From: Candidatus Nitrospira allomarina
GTDB lineage: Bacteria; Nitrospirota; Nitrospiria; Nitrospirales; UBA8639
DNA length: 64,000 nt
Direction: 5' to 3'
NCBI RefSeq assembly: GCF_032050975.1
Contig: NZ_CP116967.1
Location: 3,779,001 to 3,843,000 of the forward strand
Under the pieces are notes generated by a model. The model had not been told where the DNA came from. It made no database searches and saw only the letters and a program-made list of their open reading frames with translations. This document shows positions 1 through 9,842 of this stretch, piece after piece. Position 1 is the first letter of the stretch. Each line of letters begins with the position of its first letter. The translations under genes and the position numbers were made by a program.

Positions 1-134
1 CATACCGTCGGGCAGATGGGAAAATTGAAATGACCACAAAAAAAATATGGGGTTGGCATATACTTGGTGAATCGGAACCCTCATAGAATTCAATTTCAGC
101 ACTGTGTAAATAAAAAATTCAAAGGAGCCGAAAC
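1..134. other. Left edge of window, 5' region of lipoprotein gene
   Basis: No gene is recognisable here. The last bases before the first gene hold a good ribosome binding site, AAGGAG at about 122-127, seven bases before the ATG at 135. The region is A/T-rich. Confidence 0.5.
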
Positions 135-500
135 ATGGCACACGGCTTCACATCGATAATCTTTATCACAATTACCACGATCACTATGATGACCGGATGT
201 GGGTCCGGCCCCCCTGCCCAATTGGTCGAAAAATATGGTCCACCCGCCCAATTAGTTAAACAGCATGATCATGTTGCCTTGGCAAAATGGTACGAACAGG
301 AAGCCGCCGCTCTTCGACAGCGCGCAGAGGAATTGCGTGCGATGGTTGGGGAAGTTGGTGATTACGATTCAAAAGAATTTCATGAAGACAAATTAACCAT
401 AATCATGCATGGAAAAGATTTAGCTGATGATTATTCGGACGCAGCCGATACGGCTGAAAAACTTGCACAAATCCACAGAGACCTCCAAGCGACTAAATAG
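135..500 (+). CDS. Small predicted lipoprotein
   Basis: A 121-residue protein I do not recognise. It starts with a hydrophobic threonine/isoleucine-rich segment followed by a lipobox (M-T-G-Cys22), so it is probably a lipid-anchored envelope protein. Just after the cysteine a seven-residue unit, GPPAQLV, occurs twice in tandem (about residues 26-42), separated by a short charged linker. The rest is acidic and helical with heptad-like E/A/L spacing (AKWYEQEAAALRQRAEELRAM), suggesting a short coiled coil. The start is supported by AAGGAG seven bases upstream. It converges with the large minus-strand glucan synthase gene. No function can be assigned. Confidence 0.75.
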   Translation: MAHGFTSIIFITITTITMMTGCGSGPPAQLVEKYGPPAQLVKQHDHVALAKWYEQEAAALRQRAEELRAMVGEVGDYDSKEFHEDKLTIIMHGKDLADDYSDAADTAEKLAQIHRDLQATK

Positions 501-594
501 CCCGCGCCCCGGGCCCGACGCAACAGACCTTCCAGCACTCTGTGTTTGGGAGTGAGAATTTTCAAAACGAGCAGGAGAGCCGAGATCCCTCCCC

Positions 595-3500
595 TTAGCT
601 CAAATCCACCTCAACGAAGTGATCCCTGCGGTCGTCCACCATGTGTATCCTGCCCAGAGGTCGCCCTGTCGCATCTATGCCTATTCCATCAATCTCGACA
701 CCGTCCATCGAAATACGGCTCACATGTTCCGGCTTTTTCCCCACGCGCTTGAAGGTGATGTGATAAACGGTCTCTCGAAAGCGATAGTGAATGTTGTACC
801 ACTCCCAATGGGCCGGGATACAGGGGGCAATAAGCAGATAGTCGACTTCCAGTTGCAAGCCCAGGAGTGTTTCCACGGTTAGCCGGTACATCCAGCCTGC
901 CGCTCCGGTGTACCACGTCCACCCTCCCCGGCTGGTGTGTGGCGGAGCACCGTAAATATCCGCGCACATGACATAGGGCTCAACCTTATACCGTTCACTA
1001 GCATCCGGTAGACTCCCGTGATTGATGGGATTGAGCATGTTGAACAATTCCCACGCCCGCTCTCTGTTACCCAACATGGCAAACGCCATCGTCGTCCAAA
1101 TGGCGGCGTGAGTGTATTGGCCACCATTTTCGCGAACGCCGGGCACATAGCCTTTAATATAACCGGGCTCAAGGTCTGAAGTGTCGAATGGCGGAGTGAG
1201 CAGTTGAATGAGCTGCGCCTCGCGTCGCACCAGACGTGTGTCCACCGCCGCCATCGCCTGACGGGCTCGATTGGGTTCGCCGCCGCCCGAAATGACCGCC
1301 CAACTCTGGCTGATCGAATCAATCTGGCATTCGGCATTCTCGGAGGAGCCCAAGGGAGTGCCATCATCGAAATACGCCCGCCGATACCATTCGCCGTCCC
1401 AGGCATTGGCCTCAATGCTGTCGCGCAGCCGCGAAGCCCGCCCGGTGCACATGTCGGCAAATGCCTCATCCCCTCGACGACGGGCCAGGCCGGAAAACAG
1501 CTGAAGGTTTTCATAGAGGAACCACGCCAGCCACACACTCTCACCCTTGCCATCACGACCGACAAGATTCATCCCGTCGTTCCAATCGCCGCACCCCATG
1601 AGAGGTAATTGATGTTCGCCGAAACGTAATCCGTGTGTGATTGACCGCACGCAATGTTCATAAAGACTGGCCACTTCAGTCGAACGTTGCGGCTGGTCGT
1701 AGTAGGCCTCCTCTTCCGGATTCAACTCACGCCCTTCGAGGAAATGGACAGACTCGTCGAGGACTCCCGTATCGCCAGTGGCCAGAACATACCGGCAGGC
1801 GGCATACGGAAGCCACAGATAATCATCGGAGAAATGCGTGCGTACACCTTGCCCATTGGGTGGATGCCACCAATGTTGTACGTCACCCTTGCGGAACTGA
1901 CGCTCGGCACAACGAAGTAACTGCTCTCGGGCGAGCCATGGCGTGGCATGAATAAGCGCCAAGGTGTCCTGCAATTGATCACGGAACCCGTAAGCCCCAC
2001 CCGATTGATAATACCCGCTACGGCCCCAGAGCCTGCAGGACAACGTCTGGTAGAGCAACCAACCGTTGGCCAACACGTCCAACGCTCGATCCGGCGTCTC
2101 CACATGCACCGCTCCCAACGTACGGTTCCAGTGGTTCCACACCGCTTCCAAAGCCCATCGTGCCCCAACCGGCCCACTAAATCGTTCGATAAAATAGTGC
2201 GCCTCATCCGTGTTGCGGGCCGCGCCAAAAACGAACACGATCTCACGCTCCTGCCCCTCGGCCAGTTCGATCGAGGTCTGTATGGCCGCGCAGGGGTCCA
2301 GAGCCGCACCGGTTTTGCCGGATAAGCGCTTGAGGCGCATCGCAGCCGGGCTGGCCAGGGAGCCATTGCGGCCAATGAACTCTGTACGGTTTCCGGTCAC
2401 CGTGCGCTCGCGCTCGTTAACCTGCACAAAGACAATTCGGTTGGTACATTCGCGGCCATACGGATTGCGCGCAAACAGGGCTCCGCTGTGTGGATCGGTT
2501 TCGGTCACAATGTGCATCATATTGGTGTGGCGCCACTCACCGAGCACCAGCTCCCAATACCCGGTCAACGACAATCGACGCGGCCCCTTCGAATCGTTGC
2601 GCAACTTGATCACCACAAACTTTACCGGTGCATCCATGGCGACATAGGTGAACAGTTCCGAGGCAATGCCGGCTTCGTGATGCTCGAACACGCTGTACCC
2701 GAACCCGTGCCGACACACATAGCCCGATCGACCGGATGCGGGCAATGGCGTCGGCGACCAGAACGCACCGGTTTCCTCGTCCCGGATGTAAAGCGCCTCA
2801 CCGCTACTGTCGCTCAGCGGGTCATTATGCCAGGTAGTCAGACGGAACTCGTGCGCGTTTTCCACCCAGGTATACGCGCTCCCGCTCTCGCTGACGACCG
2901 TGCCAATGTGCGGGCTGGCGATGACATTCGCCCAGGGCGCCGGTGTGTGCTGACCGGGTTCGAGAGTGACGACATATTCGCGCCCATCAGGCGTGAAGCC
3001 ACCCAGACCGTTACAGAAAATTCGATCACGGGCCGCCAGGGGCTGGGCCGGTATGACTGCCGGTTGCCGCAATGACTCTAAACGGTCCGGCACACGCACG
3101 ACCGGGACGAGGCGCTCCACCTGCTCGAGTAAGGTTTCGGCAGTATCGGTCAGCACGACCCGGGCGACCGTCTGGAACAAGACCCGATCCTCCTCCGACA
3201 GTTCTTCGGCACGTCGCACGAAGACCCCACCCGGTCTGTCAAGAATTTGCGCTTCGGGACCCGCATTGATCAGCCCCATGATCTGGTCTTGGAGAACCGC
3301 CCGATAGCCCGAGAAATCCTCATTGACGATGACCAAATCCGCAGTCAAACCTTTCATGCGCCAATAGGCATGGGCTTGCAGCACCTGTTTAACCAGATCA
3401 ATCCGGTTCCGGTCGCCGATACGGAGCAGAACGATTGGCAGATCACCCGAGACGACAAAGCGCCAAAGCCCCGACTGTCCAAGCTGGTTGCGGGCAATGA

Positions 3501-6500
3501 CGCTCGGTGCAGCACGGTGCAAGCCATTGGCGAAAATGACTGAGGTGGCCAGACGACCATAGACCTGAGCCTCCGCCTCGGTGGCGTTGAGATGACGCAG
3601 CACCTCCTGACTTTGGAACCAGGCCATTTCAAAGGCACGCTCAACGAAGTGCCGGTCACAATATTTTTCAAGCAACGCCAACGCGGCCTCCCGGGTGTCG
3701 GCGACACCGGAGATAATCTGCACGATCGACGATTCATCGGACGACACAGCGATGGTGCGGCGAATGGCCACGATAGGATCGAGCACCGAACCATCCGAAT
3801 TCGACAACGTCGACGAACGATCATCGCTCTCCAACACCACAGGGTTGGCCGCCGTTCGGCCCCGCCCGATGAATTTGGAGCGATCCGTCTCGTATGAGGG
3901 CTCGTCGGCTACAGCCCCGGGCGCGGCCAACAGGTGAAACATCCACGGCACCGCCTCCCCCGGCGTGCGGGCACGCCGCCGGCAAAGGATCGCCTGACGG
4001 TCCGGTAGGATTTCAGTTTGCACGAACAGGTTGCTGAATGATCGATGGGCCAGGTCGGCATTCAATGGCGCCAATACGACCTCCGCGTAGCTCGTCACCT
4101 CGATGTGACGGGTACGACTCGACAGGTTGGTGAGCGTGACGCGCCGGATTTCAACATCGTCTTCAGGTGACACGCTGATCTCAGTGTGCGCTTCAATCCC
4201 CTGGTCGCGCCGCCGATATTCGGCGCGCCCCTGCACAAAAATTGCTTCATAGTGATCGGCCTTGCGCAATGTCGGTTGATGCGCCGTTGACCAGTACCGT
4301 CCAGAGTCGCGGTCACGCAAGTAAATGAATGTGCCCCAACAATCGGACGTGACGTCCTCGCGCCAACGGGTTACGGCCAGGTCACGCCAGCGACTGTAGC
4401 CGCCCCCGGCATGAGTCGCCATGAGGTGGTACCTGCCATTGGACATCAGATGCACTTCAGGTATGGGCGTGTTCGGGTCGATAAACACGCGCATGATGGC
4501 ACCGCCTTCCGCAGCGGGAGGCCGCGCGGCGGCGCTCACTTCAGCCGCATGCGGATGCAACGTCGCTCCCTTCTTCGGCACACGCTCCTGCAGCAACAAT
4601 TCCGTCGCCCGTACGTGGGGGGCAGCCATGAAACGGCGCTGCATCGGCCGATTGAGCAGGACATGCGCAAAGGCCAACAGGCTCATGCCTTGATGATGCG
4701 CCATGAATGTGCGCACGATGGCGTGATTTTTCCCTCGAGGCACGCGTGAGGGCGTGAAATCCACCGCCTCGTAGAATCCGTAGACTCCACAGAACCCATT
4801 GGTAGCCATGGTCTGTAAGTTATGACAGGCTTCTCGCGGCATCACGGTGAGCGCCAGCGCGCTGGCGTAAGGCGCGATGACCAGGTCGTCTCCCAGCCCG
4901 CGCTTAAAGCCCAGTCCGGGGACGCCGAACGCCCGGTATTGATAGACGTGGTGCATATCGGTGGCGTTATAGCAGGACTCGGAAATACCCCAGGGCACCG
5001 CACGTTGTCGACCATATTCGATCTGGCGCGACACGACCGCCTTGCAGGTCTGCTCCAACAAGGTATTCTGGTAGCTCGGCATGATCAGTTGCGGCATGAG
5101 ATACTCGAACATCGAGCCGCTCCACGAAATCAAACTCACGGCGCCGCCATAACTGGTCAACTGGCGACCGAGTGAAAACCAATGCTTTTGCGGGAGCTGT
5201 CCCTGCGCGATAAGGAGAAAACTTGCCAGGCGTGCTTCGGATGCCAGCAGATCGTAACAGGACGGATCACGGCGCCGTTCCCCCACATCGTATCCGATGT
5301 TCAACAAACCACAGGACGCATCATAGAGAAATTCAAAATCCATCACCGCCAATTCGCGACAGCGATTCACCAAATCGTCGATGATTCTGATCCGCTCCAC
5401 CGCACCCGTATGCGGGGTTAGGTCCACACCGGCTAACGACAGCCCTTCCGTGCCCACGACTCTCTCTCTGGCCAAGACCGCCAAGGTCGGAATGTTGGTG
5501 AAATGCCGTGGCTCGGGCACCAACCTTCTCAGGTCATCCCGCAGTGCGCAGGATTGCTGATCGAATGCCTGCGCCCACTGATACAGTTCGCCGTCGATAT
5601 CGCTATCCGCCGGGAGCCAGGCCACCAGTTCCTCCGCGGTGTGGTGAATTTCTCCCAGCAGTCGATCGGCAGCCGCCAATGTCTGTGGCTCCCCGTTTAG
5701 AGTGAGTGTGTCGAGTTTGTCTTGAAGAACCTTGATTTGTTTCGCAAGGTCCGGGGCTGGTATCGAAGGCACGTGTTCGGCAAGGACCTGCAGGGTGTCC
5801 TGCAACCCCCGAAACGGGCACGAGGACAGCACCGGCTGATCTTTCAACTCGGCCAATCCCGCTTGTAAGGTGAGCAAGCTGCCGGCCAGGTTTCCGCTGT
5901 CCACCGACGAGACGTAGAGGGGACGAAGCGGTTTTAGCGTGCGTGTGTCGTACCAGTTATAGAAATGGCCGCGGTAGCGTTCCAGCTTTTCCATCGTCGC
6001 CAAGGTGTGATCCGTCCGTCGCAGAAATTCTCCGGCGGACAGGTATCCGAAATCGTACGCAGACAAGTTCGCCAGAAGCGACATGCCGATGTTGGTCGGG
6101 GAGGTGCGGGAGGCGATGCCCGAAGCAGGATGTTCCTGGAAATTATCGGGTGGCAGCCAATTGTCCTCTGGACTGACGAACTTCGCGAAAAACCGCCACG
6201 TTCGCCGGGCTGCCCCCCGCAAGAATGCCCGTTGCTCAACGGTCAAGTCCGGCACGGGGACCGCAAGGGGCACACTGATCCACCAGCCGACGACCGGGGA
6301 CCCCAGCCAAAGCAACAAGACCGGTGCACAAAAAAGCCACTCTTCCGGCCGGCTGATCACTAATGCGAAGGTCAGCATTACCGCCAGAGCAGGCCCGATC
6401 CACATCTCCATAAAAAAATCAGGCAGTGTCCGGCACGCATTACGACTGACATAGGATCGCATATGCCAGAGTAACAATCCGCGTCGGGTGAACAGCATCC

Positions 6501-9228
6501 GCACACCCGAGCGCAGAATCGCATTCAGGTTAATCAGCGTCTCATAGGGCAACAGGATCACCGTAAGCAACGCGAGTATGAACGGATGGCCGGTAGATTT
6601 GCTTTTGAGGATGAGGTGCACCAGCCAATCCCGTTCTTCCGGTTTTCGTATGAGATCGATCATGGCGCCGAGCACGATGGGCAAAAACACCACCCCCGCG
6701 ACCAGCAGGGTCCAGACCCATGCCGATCCCGGACCAAACAGCCATCCACCTATCAGCAAGGCCAGCAATGACGGGGACACGAGGCTGCGTCGAAGGTTGT
6801 CAAATATTTTCCACACCGACAAGGCTTTCAGCGGGTTTGGGAGCCGCTTCGGATTCGATCCATTTGATCCCGGCAGTCCGGGCACATGCGGGAGCAGCCA
6901 GCCGGCAAGCTGCCAGTCCCCGCGTATCCACCGATGTCGCCGGCTCGCCTCTATGGCATAACTGGCCGGATGCTCTTCAATGATATCGACATCGGTGACC
7001 AGTGCTGAACGCGCATACCCGCTTTCCAACAAGTCGTGACTGAGAATGAGGTTCTCAGGAAAACGTCCATCGACAGCCTGACGAAACGCATCCACATCAT
7101 AAATGCCTTTGCCGATAAACGACCCTTCCCCGAAAATATCCTGATACACATCCGAGACCTCGCGCGTATAGGGATCGACGCCTGATTCACCGGCGAACAG
7201 TTTCGTAAACCGTGACTGCCCGGCACTGATCAGGCTGATTGACGTGCGTGGTTGAAGAATGGCGTAACCTTCGACGATACGCCCCTTGTCCGGATCGTAT
7301 ACCGGCCGATTGAGAGGATGAGCCATGTTGCCGATTAAGGTGCGTGCCGTGTCACGGGGTAATTGCGTATCGGTATCCAACGTGATGACATACTTGATTG
7401 AGCTGAGGAGCGATGGATCACCGACCATTTCCGAGAATGCCGTTTGCGCCTCTCCCCGCAACACGGCATTGAACTGCTCCAGCTTGCCGCGTTTGCGCTC
7501 ATATCCCATCCACACCTGTTCGTATGAATTCCACACCCGAGGTCGGTGAAACAGATAGAAGATGCAGGGGCGGTCCTCGCGGTAGGTCTCATTGAGCGCC
7601 TGGATGCCTGCGGAAGCCCGGACGAGCAATGCGTCATCATTCGGCAGCATACGCTCAGGCGCGTCTCGAAAATCCGTCAGCAAGGCAAAAAACAAATGGG
7701 GATCGCGGTTCCCCAGATACCGGATTTCCAAGGCTTCCAGAAGATCATCAATCTCGTGCGACCTGCTCAGCAAGGTGGGAACCACGACCATCGTGCGGTG
7801 AGCGTTGGGAATACCCCTTGAGAAATCCAAGCGTGGTAACGCCCGGGGCGCCAGGGTCAGCGTGACGACCAGATTCACCACCGAGACGGCCAGCGCCGAG
7901 ATACCCATCATTCCGGTTATGCCCAAAAACCAGAACCGCCAATCACCCGGCCCGAACCCCTCGAAAGAGAACAGCACCGCCGATGTCGCAAGGGCCGTGA
8001 GCAACAGGATGGGTCCGAGGTACAGGATCAGGCGGAAAGGCCGACTGGCCCGGCTGAACCGTAATTTCCACGACACACGGCAGTTCACCCCACGCTCCAG
8101 TAGGTCGCGTCCGTGATCGATCAGATAGTATCCGATATGGGAGGCACGGTCGTTAGAACCCATTCGCGCTGCAGCCGTCTGCGCAAGCACAATGGCGTGG
8201 CGTGCTACAGCCCATTCACTGCACGAACTTTCTCTCGCCACATCTTCGATGACATGCCGATACCGGTCGCGGGTGGCGAAATCCTGGTTGGTGTACATTC
8301 CCGTCGGGTCTTCACACAAGGTCTGTTCGACGACACTGAGCGACTCGACGTAATTCTTCCAGTCCGTTGCGCCAATGAAACGCAGACTCCCGATACTGTT
8401 GGCAATGGAGATCTGATTGGTCGCGGCCGTTCGGCCTGCCGCCTCCGACAACTGCGTGGCCGTCACCCCTTGTTCAAGTAGTTTATGTTCGACCCAGGTT
8501 TGAATGAACGCCATAGCCGGCCCCTGAGCCTGAAGTCTTGCGTAAAATTCCTCCACAAAGGGTGCGGTCAACGGCACATCGGCATTGGCGAACTCGGCGA
8601 GCAACTGAACAAGCTGTTTCGGTTTCTCTTCAGCCGTCGCGTGCATGCGGTCGGCCCAACTGATCGCCGCGTCGCGCTCCTCGCGCCGACGGGCAATACG
8701 CAACCCCACGCGACGAAGGTTTTCCAATAGCGCCAACTGCAGCATAATCGGGAATGCCCACAATTCACCCAGTTGTAACGGTTCAACGGTCTGGTAGGCG
8801 GCGACGAAATGGGTGGCATTGTCGCTGTCGACACGACCATCCATATGAGAGATCAACTCCAACGCCAGGTCATAGATTCTGGGAAAACCGGCTGACGGGC
8901 CATCAGCCAGTCGCGGCAACTGCCGGCTGTACCCTCGCGGCAGATGCCGACGTGCCAGAACGATCTGCTGCTCAATAAGATAAAAATTATCAAGCAACCA
9001 TGCCTCTGCCGGGACGATACGTTGTCCGGGCGTCACGGCGGCTGTCACAAGGTCATACGCCGCCAGCAGCACACGCTCATTGTCCGCCAGCCGTGGTAAT
9101 AACCTGTCCGGGCCAGGGTGCGGATCGATTGGATGCTGTCCAGCGAGCGTGACCGCATGACGTTTCAATTGCTCGATGCTGAACAGCTCCGAGCGCAGCA
9201 ACTCTGTATCCCCTGCGTCACGCAACAC
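595..9228 (-). CDS. ndvB: Cyclic beta-1,2-glucan synthase (NdvB/ChvB type)
   Basis: A 2877-residue membrane enzyme, the expected size for cyclic beta-1,2-glucan synthases. The family polymerises UDP-glucose into a beta-1,2 chain and cyclises it, supplying periplasmic or exported glucans used in osmoadaptation and cell-surface functions. Visible order: an N-terminal soluble part; hydrophobic segments at about 395-460; a GT84 glycosyltransferase core with the acidic motif DTDTQLP near residue 616; more membrane segments at about 800-1000; a glucoamylase-like region (about 1050-1500); then a tandem phosphorylase-like GH94 half with NRTEFIGRNG and the catalytic-type GDWNDGM near residue 2550. GTG at 9228 is used as start; no strong ribosome site is evident. 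It stands alone, with 614 bases between it and the divergent copper ATPase gene. The family call is firm; the product chain type is inferred. Confidence 0.92.
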   Translation of the reverse strand: MLRDAGDTELLRSELFSIEQLKRHAVTLAGQHPIDPHPGPDRLLPRLADNERVLLAAYDLVTAAVTPGQRIVPAEAWLLDNFYLIEQQIVLARRHLPRGYSRQLPRLADGPSAGFPRIYDLALELISHMDGRVDSDNATHFVAAYQTVEPLQLGELWAFPIMLQLALLENLRRVGLRIARRREERDAAISWADRMHATAEEKPKQLVQLLAEFANADVPLTAPFVEEFYARLQAQGPAMAFIQTWVEHKLLEQGVTATQLSEAAGRTAATNQISIANSIGSLRFIGATDWKNYVESLSVVEQTLCEDPTGMYTNQDFATRDRYRHVIEDVARESSCSEWAVARHAIVLAQTAAARMGSNDRASHIGYYLIDHGRDLLERGVNCRVSWKLRFSRASRPFRLILYLGPILLLTALATSAVLFSFEGFGPGDWRFWFLGITGMMGISALAVSVVNLVVTLTLAPRALPRLDFSRGIPNAHRTMVVVPTLLSRSHEIDDLLEALEIRYLGNRDPHLFFALLTDFRDAPERMLPNDDALLVRASAGIQALNETYREDRPCIFYLFHRPRVWNSYEQVWMGYERKRGKLEQFNAVLRGEAQTAFSEMVGDPSLLSSIKYVITLDTDTQLPRDTARTLIGNMAHPLNRPVYDPDKGRIVEGYAILQPRTSISLISAGQSRFTKLFAGESGVDPYTREVSDVYQDIFGEGSFIGKGIYDVDAFRQAVDGRFPENLILSHDLLESGYARSALVTDVDIIEEHPASYAIEASRRHRWIRGDWQLAGWLLPHVPGLPGSNGSNPKRLPNPLKALSVWKIFDNLRRSLVSPSLLALLIGGWLFGPGSAWVWTLLVAGVVFLPIVLGAMIDLIRKPEERDWLVHLILKSKSTGHPFILALLTVILLPYETLINLNAILRSGVRMLFTRRGLLLWHMRSYVSRNACRTLPDFFMEMWIGPALAVMLTFALVISRPEEWLFCAPVLLLWLGSPVVGWWISVPLAVPVPDLTVEQRAFLRGAARRTWRFFAKFVSPEDNWLPPDNFQEHPASGIASRTSPTNIGMSLLANLSAYDFGYLSAGEFLRRTDHTLATMEKLERYRGHFYNWYDTRTLKPLRPLYVSSVDSGNLAGSLLTLQAGLAELKDQPVLSSCPFRGLQDTLQVLAEHVPSIPAPDLAKQIKVLQDKLDTLTLNGEPQTLAAADRLLGEIHHTAEELVAWLPADSDIDGELYQWAQAFDQQSCALRDDLRRLVPEPRHFTNIPTLAVLARERVVGTEGLSLAGVDLTPHTGAVERIRIIDDLVNRCRELAVMDFEFLYDASCGLLNIGYDVGERRRDPSCYDLLASEARLASFLLIAQGQLPQKHWFSLGRQLTSYGGAVSLISWSGSMFEYLMPQLIMPSYQNTLLEQTCKAVVSRQIEYGRQRAVPWGISESCYNATDMHHVYQYRAFGVPGLGFKRGLGDDLVIAPYASALALTVMPREACHNLQTMATNGFCGVYGFYEAVDFTPSRVPRGKNHAIVRTFMAHHQGMSLLAFAHVLLNRPMQRRFMAAPHVRATELLLQERVPKKGATLHPHAAEVSAAARPPAAEGGAIMRVFIDPNTPIPEVHLMSNGRYHLMATHAGGGYSRWRDLAVTRWREDVTSDCWGTFIYLRDRDSGRYWSTAHQPTLRKADHYEAIFVQGRAEYRRRDQGIEAHTEISVSPEDDVEIRRVTLTNLSSRTRHIEVTSYAEVVLAPLNADLAHRSFSNLFVQTEILPDRQAILCRRRARTPGEAVPWMFHLLAAPGAVADEPSYETDRSKFIGRGRTAANPVVLESDDRSSTLSNSDGSVLDPIVAIRRTIAVSSDESSIVQIISGVADTREAALALLEKYCDRHFVERAFEMAWFQSQEVLRHLNATEAEAQVYGRLATSVIFANGLHRAAPSVIARNQLGQSGLWRFVVSGDLPIVLLRIGDRNRIDLVKQVLQAHAYWRMKGLTADLVIVNEDFSGYRAVLQDQIMGLINAGPEAQILDRPGGVFVRRAEELSEEDRVLFQTVARVVLTDTAETLLEQVERLVPVVRVPDRLESLRQPAVIPAQPLAARDRIFCNGLGGFTPDGREYVVTLEPGQHTPAPWANVIASPHIGTVVSESGSAYTWVENAHEFRLTTWHNDPLSDSSGEALYIRDEETGAFWSPTPLPASGRSGYVCRHGFGYSVFEHHEAGIASELFTYVAMDAPVKFVVIKLRNDSKGPRRLSLTGYWELVLGEWRHTNMMHIVTETDPHSGALFARNPYGRECTNRIVFVQVNERERTVTGNRTEFIGRNGSLASPAAMRLKRLSGKTGAALDPCAAIQTSIELAEGQEREIVFVFGAARNTDEAHYFIERFSGPVGARWALEAVWNHWNRTLGAVHVETPDRALDVLANGWLLYQTLSCRLWGRSGYYQSGGAYGFRDQLQDTLALIHATPWLAREQLLRCAERQFRKGDVQHWWHPPNGQGVRTHFSDDYLWLPYAACRYVLATGDTGVLDESVHFLEGRELNPEEEAYYDQPQRSTEVASLYEHCVRSITHGLRFGEHQLPLMGCGDWNDGMNLVGRDGKGESVWLAWFLYENLQLFSGLARRRGDEAFADMCTGRASRLRDSIEANAWDGEWYRRAYFDDGTPLGSSENAECQIDSISQSWAVISGGGEPNRARQAMAAVDTRLVRREAQLIQLLTPPFDTSDLEPGYIKGYVPGVRENGGQYTHAAIWTTMAFAMLGNRERAWELFNMLNPINHGSLPDASERYKVEPYVMCADIYGAPPHTSRGGWTWYTGAAGWMYRLTVETLLGLQLEVDYLLIAPCIPAHWEWYNIHYRFRETVYHITFKRVGKKPEHVSRISMDGVEIDGIGIDATGRPLGRIHMVDDRRDHFVEVDLS

Positions 9229-9842
9229 ATTCCGTGCAGGTAATAAATGTCCGAAATTTTTTCCGAAAATATTAATGACGATGACATTCTCCTCGCTCGA
9301 ACGTTGGATCGTCCGCGCAGTAACGGCCTTAAACCTGGGTTTGGCAAAATGTCATGCTCCGTGCTTTCAGCACGTCAGCCAGTGACCTGTTGGTGGCTAA
9401 TTTCTACATTGTTTTGGCTGGGATTGAGATTCGGGTTAAAACGGACAGTGGATGAGTACCGCTTTTTGCTGGAATTCAAGGCCAAAGGTTTGGAGCTTGC
9501 TCGAAGTTGATTAAGCCCCGCACAGGCCTCAAGCCGTTTGGCTGCGGATTGCTATAGCTTTAGACCCACGCTCCTGTCAGCTTAATCCATGTTAACACTA
9601 TATTCGTCTATGGAGATAGGGAATGCCATGGCACGATGGCGGGTGAGAAAACTGTTGCCGAATGCCGTGATTCAAACTTTGGGTCGGCTTCCCCATGACA
9701 ACGGGATTTCACTATACTGAAACAACGAGTTCATCTTTTAGCGCCAACCGAACCGAAGGGTTATATCTTATGCCACTGGGGACGTCTCTCTCAGGCCAGT
9801 TCACCTTCATACTCTCTTTTGTTGATAATAAGGACAATAACA
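9229..9842. other. Intergenic region between divergent ndvB and copper ATPase genes
   Basis: About 610 bases without a convincing gene. It must hold both divergent promoters. A TATACT hexamer at 9713-9718 could be a -10 element for the copper ATPase, but the -35 position is poor. I see no clear CueR-type dyad. AGGA at 9831-9834 is the ribosome site of the next gene. Confidence 0.4.

Noticed and set aside
9247-9510. An 87-codon plus-strand frame between ndvB and the copper ATPase
   Set aside because: No ribosome site; composition looks random; it ends with no link to the following gene.
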